In this document: positions 6,823-13,221 of the stretch, piece after piece
Layout of the letters: each line of letters begins with the position of its first letter
Position numbering within the stretch: position 1 is the first letter of the stretch
Assembly: GCA_017476085.1 (NCBI GenBank)
Contig: JAFVEJ010000114.1
Span: 1 to 13,221 of the forward strand
Length of the DNA: 13,221 nt
Direction of reading: 5' to 3'
Origin: Alphaproteobacteria bacterium
GTDB taxonomy: Bacteria > Pseudomonadota > Alphaproteobacteria > RF32 > CAG-977
The notes under the pieces: generated by a model
Database searches by the model: none
What the model was told of the DNA's origin: nothing
What the model saw: the letters and a program-made list of their open reading frames with translations, nothing else
Position numbers and translations under genes: made by a program

Positions 6823-7712
6823 TGGAAACGCAACCCGCAAGCAACTGGCAAATTTCTTTCGTTTTGGCTCCTGACGCCCTTCCTTTCTTTGAACGCGCCT
6901 TAGATGGCGACGACACCGCTTTGCTGGCGTCCGAAATCGAAACCGGTGCGGATAAAGGAAAATGGAAGTTGGACGCGATTTTCCAAGACCGTCCGGACGA
7001 AGCGTTGCTGAACACGTCTTTAACATTGGCGGCGCAGGCGGCGGGTGTTTCCCTGCCCTCATATCAGCTCAGCGAATTGGCTCAAAGAGACTGGCTGCGG
7101 GAAAATCTGATCAGCTTTGCTCCCGTTTCGGTCGGCCGGTATTACATTTACGGTTCGCATATTCAGGAACCGCCTCCTAAAACAAAGCTTTCCTTAAAAA
7201 TCGATGCGGCGACCGCTTTCGGTTCGGGCGAGCACTTTACAACCAAAGGGTGCTTAATGGCAATGGAGGAAATCTCCCGTTTTCGCCGTCCGAGAAACAT
7301 TCTGGATATGGGGTGCGGTTCGGGTATTCTGGGATTAGCGGCGGCATTGACGTTCAGAACAAAAGTCATGGCGGCGGACATAGACCCCGAATCCGTCCGC
7401 GTCACAAAACAAAACGCTAAAAACAATCACCTTGCCCGCTATATCACGGCGCGCGCCGGAAACGGATACAAACCGATCATTATCCGTTCAAAAGCGCCCT
7501 ATGACCTTGTTTTTTCCAATATTCTGGCGCGTCCGCTGACACTTATGGCCAAAGATTTGGCTTCCGTTTTGGCGCCCGACGGCTTGGCCGTTTTATCTGG
7601 TCTGCTGAACCGGCAGGAGGAATGGGTGCTGAGTGCGCATCGCCGCGTCGGACTGCATTTGAAAAAACGTTATCGCCTGGAAGGGTGGAGCACCCTGATT
7701 GTCGGCCATTAA
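6822..7712 (+). CDS. prmA: Ribosomal protein L11 methyltransferase
   Basis: This enzyme transfers methyl groups from S-adenosylmethionine to lysines and the N-terminus of ribosomal protein L11. The 296 residues match PrmA length: an N-terminal substrate-recognition domain, then a Rossmann methyltransferase. FGSGEHFTTK (133-142) is the characteristic PrmA stretch. LDMGCGSG (161-168) is SAM motif I, AADIDPESV carries the acidic residue for the SAM ribose, and NILARPL from Asn233 is the PrmA form of motif IV. The ATG overlaps the uvrD stop by one base, which argues for translational coupling, as the upstream ribosome site is weak. The first ~90 residues look less conserved than the catalytic domain, as is common in alphaproteobacterial members. 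Its place between uvrD and an M24 peptidase is one I remember from other Alphaproteobacteria. Confidence 0.93.
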   Translation: METQPASNWQISFVLAPDALPFFERALDGDDTALLASEIETGADKGKWKLDAIFQDRPDEALLNTSLTLAAQAAGVSLPSYQLSELAQRDWLRENLISFAPVSVGRYYIYGSHIQEPPPKTKLSLKIDAATAFGSGEHFTTKGCLMAMEEISRFRRPRNILDMGCGSGILGLAAALTFRTKVMAADIDPESVRVTKQNAKNNHLARYITARAGNGYKPIIIRSKAPYDLVFSNILARPLTLMAKDLASVLAPDGLAVLSGLLNRQEEWVLSAHRRVGLHLKKRYRLEGWSTLIVGH

Positions 7713-7728
7713 AAGGAGAAACTTTATG
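7713..7728 (+). promoter_or_regulatory. Ribosome binding site fixing the M24 peptidase start at 7726
   Basis: AAGGAG at 7713-7718 lies 7 nt before ATG 7726. The frame is open back to a TTG at 7699, but that lies inside prmA and has no ribosome site; using it would place the Shine-Dalgarno inside the coding sequence. Confidence 0.85.
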
Positions 7729-9501
7729 GATAAACTGACTGCGCTTAGAGAATGGATGTTGGCCAATGGTTTTTTCGGCCTTTCAGTTCCGATGACCGAT
7801 GAATATCAGGGCGAATATATAGCAAAGTCCGCCAGACGTCTGGAATGGCTGACGGGCTTTACCGGTTCGGCGGGAGAAGCCGTCATTTTGCTTGACCGAG
7901 CCTTTTTGTTCGTGGACGGGCGCTATATTCTTCAGGCGCAAAAAGAAACTAACCCGGATCAAATCACCGTTATCCAAACACCAAACGCCCGCGCGGGCGA
8001 CTGGCTGTTTGCCGCTTTGCCGAACGGCGCCAGAATAGGGTATGATTCCTGGCTGCATACGCCGGACGAAATCAAAAGAATGGCTTCCGCCTGTGCGAAA
8101 AACGGCGCAAAGATCGTTCCCCTGCCCTATAACCCGATTGACTTGCTATGGACGGACAAGCCTCAAAACGAGACGCAATGGGCTGTATTTCTGCCTGAAA
8201 CCTATACAGGACTGGACAGCACGTCCAAAATTGCGGATGTAACGGCAACGCTGGGCATAGATCAGGACGACGCGCTGGTTCTGACTTCGCCGGAATCGAT
8301 TTGCTGGCTGTTGAACGTGCGCGGTCGGGATATTCCTTACATTCCCGTCGTTCAGTCTTTTGCCGTTTTGTACAAGAACGGAACGCTCGACTGGTTTGTC
8401 AATCCGGAAAAAATCAAAGACCATGTGCGCGCGCAGCTCAGCCCGTTAGTTGAAATCAAAGATCCCGAACTGATGGCTGTTACTTTGGACGCTTTAGGGA
8501 TTCAAAAAGCCCGCGTTCAGTTGGATATGGCGCTTTCTCCGGCTTGGATTTACGAACGCCTGTCCGCTGCAGGAGCCGTTGTTCATTCCAAAGAAGATCC
8601 GTGCCTAATCCGCAAAGCCTGCAAAAACACGATTGAACGCAACGGCGCCGTTAACGCTCATATCAAAGACGGCATCGCTATGTGCCGTTTTCTGGCCTGG
8701 TTTGATAAAGAAGCTCCGAAAGGCAAACTGACGGAAATGGACGCCGTGCGCAAAATCGCCGAATTCCGCGAAGATAACCCGCTGTATCGCGGGGAAAGCT
8801 TCGCCACAATCGCGGCCAGCGGTAAAAACGCGGCCTATATTCATTATCACACTTCGGAAAAAAACAATCCGACGATCAAGAAAAACGCTATGTTCCTGAT
8901 TGATACGGGCGCTCAATATCTGGACGGAACGACAGATATCACACGGACGGTTGCCGTCGGTGAAGTTTCCGCTTTGGAAAAAAAGCGTTATACGCAGGTT
9001 TTAAAAGGCCATATCGCAATTGCCGTGATTGCTTTTCCGGAAGGAACGACCGGTTCTCAGCTTGACATTTTAGCACGGCAGTTTTTATGGCGGGACGGTG
9101 TTGACTACGCTCACGGGACAGGACATGGCATCGGCAGCTATCTCAGCGTTCACGAAGGTCCGCAAAGAATTGCCCGCGGCAATAACCGCATCGCTTTAAT
9201 GCCGGGTATGCTGATTTCAAACGAGCCGGGATATTACAAAGCGGACGCTTTCGGAATCCGATTGGAAAATGTCGTCATGGTCGAACCGTTGCCGCCGGCG
9301 GAAGGTTCTGAAATTAAAATTTTAGGTTTATCGACACTCAGTCTTGCTCCGTTTGACCGGCGCCTGATTGATAAAACGCAGCTGACCCCGCGTGAAAAAG
9401 CGTGGGTGGACGGTTATCATGCCCGCATTCGCAGAATTATTTCTCCCTTTGTCGATCAACAAACCTCCGATTGGCTGGCGGAATCCTGCGCGCCGTTATA
9501 A
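7726..9501 (+). CDS. Xaa-Pro aminopeptidase (aminopeptidase P family, M24B)
   Basis: This metallopeptidase removes the N-terminal residue from peptides with proline in second position, in the cytoplasm. From ATG 7726 it has 591 residues, the long three-domain form resembling eukaryotic cytosolic XPNPEP1 rather than the roughly 440-residue E. coli PepP. Two creatinase-like N-terminal domains (about 1-300) precede the pita-bread catalytic domain. The dinuclear metal ligands are all present by comparison with XPNPEP1: Asp393 and Asp404 in LIDTGAQYLDGTTDITRT, His467 in HGTGHGIG, Glu500 in SNEPGYY, and Glu514 in RLENVV. His463 fits the proton-shuttle position. It starts 13 nt after prmA and ends 9 nt before trkH, so it belongs to the same transcript. 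The name pepP is often used, but the architecture differs from E. coli PepP, so no symbol is given. Confidence 0.94.
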   Translation: MDKLTALREWMLANGFFGLSVPMTDEYQGEYIAKSARRLEWLTGFTGSAGEAVILLDRAFLFVDGRYILQAQKETNPDQITVIQTPNARAGDWLFAALPNGARIGYDSWLHTPDEIKRMASACAKNGAKIVPLPYNPIDLLWTDKPQNETQWAVFLPETYTGLDSTSKIADVTATLGIDQDDALVLTSPESICWLLNVRGRDIPYIPVVQSFAVLYKNGTLDWFVNPEKIKDHVRAQLSPLVEIKDPELMAVTLDALGIQKARVQLDMALSPAWIYERLSAAGAVVHSKEDPCLIRKACKNTIERNGAVNAHIKDGIAMCRFLAWFDKEAPKGKLTEMDAVRKIAEFREDNPLYRGESFATIAASGKNAAYIHYHTSEKNNPTIKKNAMFLIDTGAQYLDGTTDITRTVAVGEVSALEKKRYTQVLKGHIAIAVIAFPEGTTGSQLDILARQFLWRDGVDYAHGTGHGIGSYLSVHEGPQRIARGNNRIALMPGMLISNEPGYYKADAFGIRLENVVMVEPLPPAEGSEIKILGLSTLSLAPFDRRLIDKTQLTPREKAWVDGYHARIRRIISPFVDQQTSDWLAESCAPL

Positions 9502-9510
9502 GGAATTGAA

Positions 9511-10986
9511 ATGAGAGCGGGTATCACCTTTTTCGTTTCCGGCTGTATTTTAATCATTTTCGGCGTGATTATGATGATTCCCGGATTTTTGGATTTTTCG
9601 GACGGCAATATCGGTTCGGCCAAAGCCTTCTGGCAAGCCGGAGGCGCTACCGCTTTTTTCGGCGCATTATTTGTAACGACCTTTTATAACAAATATGAAA
9701 AACTGAGCGTCAGAGAAATGTATCTGACGACTTCGTTAGTTTGGCTGCTGGTTTGCGCGTTCTGCGCTTTGCCGTTTTTTCTCGGCACTTCGGCGTTAAG
9801 CTATACGGACTCTTTTTTTGAAGCCATGTCCGGACTGACTACTATGGGCGCGACGATTCTGCGCGATCTGTCCGTTCAGCCGCGCGGCATTTTGCTGTGG
9901 AGGGGAATGCTCCAATGGTTCGGAGGCGTTGGAATCATTGTGATTGCATTGGGAATCCTGCCCTTGCTGCGTATTGGCGGTATGCAGCTGTATGCAACGG
10001 AATCTTCGGATAAATCCGACAAAACATTACCAAAAACATCACAAATCATCGGTATGATCATGATTATTTATACGATCTTTACCATAATTTGTATGATCCT
10101 TCTGCATCTGTCCGAATTGGACTGGTTTGAAGCACTGACCTTTACTTTGACGACCATTCCCTCAGGCGGCTTTGCGCCCCGAAACTCTTCGGCGATGGAG
10201 CTGTCCGCCTTGTCTCAATGGATTATGACCTTTTTTATGTTTGTCTGCGGAATGCCTTTGCTTGTTTCCTATTTCCTGATCAAAAAGAATTGGAGTTCCG
10301 TTAAAAATGATACGCAAATCAAAACATACGCTTACTTCTTTTTATACAGCACGGGAATATTGACTCTTTATCTGATTCTGACGCAGAACATTCCTTTATT
10401 TACGGCGATTCGGTATTCGGCGTTTAATTTTATTTCCGTTGTCACGTCTTCAGGTTTTTTGAACAGCGATATAGAATCGTGGGGCGGTTTTGCCGTCATG
10501 TTTTTCACTTTTTTATTGCCGATCGGCGCGTGCAGCGGCTCGACTTCCGGAGGGATTAAGATTTTCCGATTCAACATTATGTATCTTTCTTCAATGCAGT
10601 ATTTGCGGCGTAAAATTTTGCCGCACGGCATATTCATTGCCAAATATAACGGCAAGCCGCTGACAGAAGAAATTTCATCCGGCGTATTTGTGTTTATGGC
10701 GATATTTTTATTGTCGTTCCTACTGTCTGTTTTATTGCTGGCTTTAATCGGATTGGATTTTATCACTTCGGTCAGCGCGACTTTATCCAGTTTAGGCAAT
10801 ACGGGAATAGCTTTCGGTCCTGTCATCGGATCCGGCGGCAGTTTTGCGAATTTGCCGGTCAGCGCAAAATGGCTGCTTTCTTATAATATGATGCTGGGGC
10901 GATTGGAATATATGACGGTTTTTGTCTTGCTGCTGCCGTTAGCCTGGCGCAAAGAAAAGAAAAACACCGGCACTACGGCTTTTTAG
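9511..10986 (+). CDS. trkH: Trk-type potassium uptake protein, membrane subunit
   Basis: This is the potassium-translocating subunit of a Trk system in the inner membrane. It has 491 residues in four repeated membrane-pore-membrane units, as in TrkH. The four pore loops each keep a filter glycine: TMGATI (Gly113), PSGGF (Gly219/220), TSSGF (Gly315) and GNTGIAFG (Gly432). ML(G)RLEYMTVFVLLLP near the end is the usual TrkH terminus. Gln/Trp-rich WRGMLQWFGGVGIIVIALGILPLL is typical. AAGGAA at 9500-9505 lies 5 nt before the ATG, overlapping the peptidase stop. The cytoplasmic partner TrkA, which gates TrkH by binding NAD(H), is not in the window. The last 14 nt overlap the end of the opposite-strand membrane protein gene, and no terminator separates them. 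KtrB is a less likely alternative. Confidence 0.93.
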   Translation: MRAGITFFVSGCILIIFGVIMMIPGFLDFSDGNIGSAKAFWQAGGATAFFGALFVTTFYNKYEKLSVREMYLTTSLVWLLVCAFCALPFFLGTSALSYTDSFFEAMSGLTTMGATILRDLSVQPRGILLWRGMLQWFGGVGIIVIALGILPLLRIGGMQLYATESSDKSDKTLPKTSQIIGMIMIIYTIFTIICMILLHLSELDWFEALTFTLTTIPSGGFAPRNSSAMELSALSQWIMTFFMFVCGMPLLVSYFLIKKNWSSVKNDTQIKTYAYFFLYSTGILTLYLILTQNIPLFTAIRYSAFNFISVVTSSGFLNSDIESWGGFAVMFFTFLLPIGACSGSTSGGIKIFRFNIMYLSSMQYLRRKILPHGIFIAKYNGKPLTEEISSGVFVFMAIFLLSFLLSVLLLALIGLDFITSVSATLSSLGNTGIAFGPVIGSGGSFANLPVSAKWLLSYNMMLGRLEYMTVFVLLLPLAWRKEKKNTGTTAF

Positions 10987-11485
10987 TATTATTTTCACTG
11001 CTTGTTTTTTTTATAATCGGAGATGTGCCGGCGACCTCTTCTCCCCATTTCGCGATCAGTTTGGCTTGAGCTTCCCGCAAATTAACAACGCGGCGTTGAT
11101 CCGTCATTTCCAAAAAGCTTAAAACAATGGAAGGAATGCATCGGTAAAACAACCATCCGACAAGAGCGGCCGAATAAATAACAAGAAAAGACAAGCTGCT
11201 TAAAAATAATTCAACGGCTCCGTCCCAAGTATTATTGCCAAACCATAAACGGAACAAAAACGGCAGCGATCCTGCAAAATTTAATCCGCCGATACATAAC
11301 CATTTATACTTAAATTTATTCCTTGAAGTGAAATCAATGATTAAAGCTACTAACGTCGGCAACATGCTTAAAAACAAAAAAATAACCGTCGGCAGCATTA
11401 AATACATCATCGGAAATAGAACCAAGAAAGCGAAACTGGCCGACAGAATAGAATCTTTTGATTTCTTTTTTTTATTTTCTGTCAT
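10973..11485 (-). CDS. Small polytopic membrane protein of unknown function
   Basis: I do not recognise a named family for these 170 residues. A lysine-rich N-terminus (KKKKSK) is followed by two closely spaced membrane segments (about 13-30 and 32-51), a basic loop (RNKFKYK), and two more segments (about 62-81 and 96-115). By the positive-inside rule, both ends lie in the cytoplasm. The soluble tail has an amphipathic helix, LREAQAKLIAKWGEEVAG (136-153), and ends in a polar, basic stretch. The ATG lies 4 nt after the stop of the kinase-like gene, with AGAGGA about 9 nt upstream, so the two are almost certainly co-transcribed and may form a membrane complex. That function is inferred from position. 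The gene's 3' end overlaps trkH by 14 nt on the other strand. Confidence 0.85.
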   Translation of the reverse strand: MTENKKKKSKDSILSASFAFLVLFPMMYLMLPTVIFLFLSMLPTLVALIIDFTSRNKFKYKWLCIGGLNFAGSLPFLFRLWFGNNTWDGAVELFLSSLSFLVIYSAALVGWLFYRCIPSIVLSFLEMTDQRRVVNLREAQAKLIAKWGEEVAGTSPIIKKTSSENNTKKP

Positions 11486-11489
11486 CGCA

Positions 11490-13221
11490 TTATCCTCTCA
11501 GCAGCTGCATTACCAACAACAAAAACATCGTTAAAAGCGCGATGCCGAAAGAAACGATTGCAGCCACTTGATTCCCCAGCATCAAGCCCTCTTCTTCCCG
11601 TTTTGAGCGATTACCGTCCAAAAGTTCTATCTCTTCTGACAGTTTGGCATATTCCTTTTTAGCCTGCTCAAAATAACTGATATCATAAAGACGTTCCTGT
11701 CTGTCATCCAAAAAGTTGTAAATTTCTCCAAAATTTCCTTTTCTGATCACTTTAGGAAGATTCTTTTCCAATTGCTGGCGCTTTTCCAGATTATGATAAC
11801 TGTCAATTACCGGCCCGACCATTCCGCCGATCCAACTGGCCATCGCATAAAGATGATCGGGACCGAATATTCGCTGCAAAGTAGCAAAAATATTTAACAT
11901 TCCCTGAATCGAAACACTTTCCTTCGGAGAGTTCAGCCAGGAAATCTGTTCGGATACTTTTGTCCCGAATCTGGATGCGATAAAAGCCGCTACATGCCGA
12001 TCTATCGGTTCCGCCTTTTGATTATTCTTTTTAGCGACTTCTTCCATCGCCGGCAACAGATCACGGATTTCATCCACATATTCTTTAACAATCATCGGGC
12101 TTTGGCACGGCAAACCTTCATTCAGATCATACAGCACCCGTTCAATTCCCATACCCAGCCCCGGTTTTTGCAGCATCATCTGTAAATTTTTAACACTTTG
12201 TTCCGCGACCATATCTTTATGGCATTCATACCAGCTTTCCAAATATCCCGTAGCAATTAAACCGATCAACGTTTTTATTTTTTTATTGTCTGCAATATTC
12301 ATTGCCAGCATCACGCCCAAAGCTTCCGGCAAAAAGGCACAGTCCCGGGTTCTCAACGGCGCCGACGGGTCTAACAGCATACACGTTCTGGCAATGAAAA
12401 AATCATCCTGTTTTTCTTTGGTTGAAAAACGTACCAAAGCCATATCTATTGATTTTTTGATCGCATCTGCCGTATCTTTATCGTCAAATCCCCGTTCTAT
12501 CCAAGCCAAAAGCTTTTCTGACCGAATCATATCTGCGGCCATATCCCAGTTTTTGGAAAAAGCATACGCCAACGTGCGATAGGAAAAATATTCGACATTA
12601 TTGAACATAAACGGCCGCTGAGACGTTTTGGCCGCTTTGGACTGCACCGGCGTTAAACGGCGCCCGTCCGCCCACAATGTTGTTGAAGAAATATCCCAGC
12701 GCTGACCGACGTTATCCGCCAGCAATCCGCGAAACAACTCAATCAAAGCTAAAGGAACGCGTTCTTCCCCGATCAAAGTGGCATACGATCCCTTGTAAAT
12801 TTTCAATTTCAGCAATTCTTCGTCAGAAAGACTTTCCAACGGATTGTATCCTACCCCCAAACAAATCAGCGTTGCCCCGAACGCATATAAATCATCTGCG
12901 ATCGTACCGTTTCCCTTACCTTCCGGCACACACATGGAAGCTTCTATTGTTTCAAAAGTTGAAGGCTGATCATAACCGGGCGGCGTGGAAATACAATCCC
13001 CCCATACAACTTTTGTTTTTTCGGCGTCCATATAAAACAGGTTATCCGGACGAATAGCCCTGTGTGTTAATCCCCGCACAGCCAAATTACTGATTCCGGT
13101 CAACAGCGGCCTGATCCACTTTGAAATTTTTTCCGCTTCTTCTTCAGGCAAAATCTTGCCGTACGCTTTCGAAGTAACGACCCGCCCGCCTAAAGGAAAA
13201 TCGTAGATAAGAATCATCGTC
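11490..13221 (-). CDS. Membrane-anchored protein kinase-like protein, probable pseudokinase (5' end cut by window edge)
   Basis: The frame is open to the window edge, so the ATG at 13217 is probably internal: what is visible begins at the kinase hinge (LIYDFPLGG) and lacks the glycine loop and ATP-binding lysine. Counting from that Met, the C-lobe shows HRAIRPDN (52-59), where active kinases have HRDxKPxN; WGDCIS (72-77) in place of DFG, with Asp74 kept; CVPEG (96-100) for the APE motif; and DDLYAFG (108-114) with the helix-F Asp. The catalytic Asp and Lys of the HRD loop are replaced by Ala and Arg, so phosphotransfer is unlikely and a scaffold or nucleotide-binding role is more plausible. 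Residues about 180-545 are a long helical region without a recognised domain. A charged, possibly coiled-coil stretch precedes a C-terminal membrane anchor (about 551-572) with a very short tail, so the kinase-like part faces the cytoplasm. A membrane protein gene follows after 4 nt. Confidence 0.85.
   Translation of the reverse strand, partial: TMILIYDFPLGGRVVTSKAYGKILPEEEAEKISKWIRPLLTGISNLAVRGLTHRAIRPDNLFYMDAEKTKVVWGDCISTPPGYDQPSTFETIEASMCVPEGKGNGTIADDLYAFGATLICLGVGYNPLESLSDEELLKLKIYKGSYATLIGEERVPLALIELFRGLLADNVGQRWDISSTTLWADGRRLTPVQSKAAKTSQRPFMFNNVEYFSYRTLAYAFSKNWDMAADMIRSEKLLAWIERGFDDKDTADAIKKSIDMALVRFSTKEKQDDFFIARTCMLLDPSAPLRTRDCAFLPEALGVMLAMNIADNKKIKTLIGLIATGYLESWYECHKDMVAEQSVKNLQMMLQKPGLGMGIERVLYDLNEGLPCQSPMIVKEYVDEIRDLLPAMEEVAKKNNQKAEPIDRHVAAFIASRFGTKVSEQISWLNSPKESVSIQGMLNIFATLQRIFGPDHLYAMASWIGGMVGPVIDSYHNLEKRQQLEKNLPKVIRKGNFGEIYNFLDDRQERLYDISYFEQAKKEYAKLSEEIELLDGNRSKREEEGLMLGNQVAAIVSFGIALLTMFLLLVMQLLRG

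Noticed and set aside
10368..10826. 152-codon open frame antisense to trkH
   Set aside because: It is fully inside trkH, has no family features and no ribosome site; a by-product of membrane-protein codon bias.
10965..10985. Hairpin with T-run at the end of trkH
   Set aside because: Only a three-base CCG/CGG stem forms, too weak for an intrinsic terminator on either strand.
1..13221. Prophage, integrative element or defence island
   Set aside because: No integrase, transposase, phage structural gene, attachment repeat, tRNA or known defence domain is seen, and base composition is even across the window.

Overview
The window looks like chromosomal DNA of an alphaproteobacterium with moderate, roughly mid-40s GC (estimated by eye). 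The best clue is the tight series uvrD, prmA, long-form aminopeptidase P, an order I remember as common in Alphaproteobacteria. The mostly AT-biased third positions and the repeat protein remind me of low-GC, host-associated (gut-type) members of the class. That placement is inference.

Layout. (1) 1-1747, minus strand: the dTDP-L-rhamnose cluster rfbA-rfbC-rfbD, read leftward, with rfbD cut by the left edge. The genes are coupled (2-nt gap, then a 10-nt overlap). They supply activated rhamnose for O-antigen or another surface polysaccharide. (2) 1748-1951: an AT-rich divergent intergenic region with a TTGACA/TGTCAA dyad. (3) 1952-4495, plus strand: two genes I do not recognise. The first encodes a small acidic helical protein. 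The second encodes a 637-residue protein with a helical N-terminus, an internal signal-peptide-like hydrophobic segment, a 15-residue tandem-repeat linker and two copies of a 150-residue unit. A strong intrinsic terminator follows at 4534-4568. (4) 4639-10986, plus strand: uvrD-prmA-pepP-type-trkH, packed with a 1-nt overlap and 13- and 9-nt gaps, so probably one operon. It combines DNA repair, ribosomal protein methylation, peptide breakdown and potassium uptake. (5) 10973-13221, minus strand: a kinase-like gene, cut by the right edge, followed by a small polytopic membrane protein gene. The kinase-like protein has lost the catalytic Asp of the HRD motif and ends in a membrane anchor, so it is probably a membrane-bound pseudokinase. 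Its partner gene ends tail-to-tail with trkH and overlaps it by 14 nt.

There are no tRNA, rRNA, CRISPR, transposase or phage genes. No gene-free stretch exceeds about 205 nt. The two least explained units are the 1952-4495 pair and the pseudokinase/membrane-protein pair. Two start calls matter: the M24 peptidase starts at ATG 7726, not at the in-frame TTG at 7699, and the repeat protein starts at TTG 2582, each decided by its ribosome binding site.
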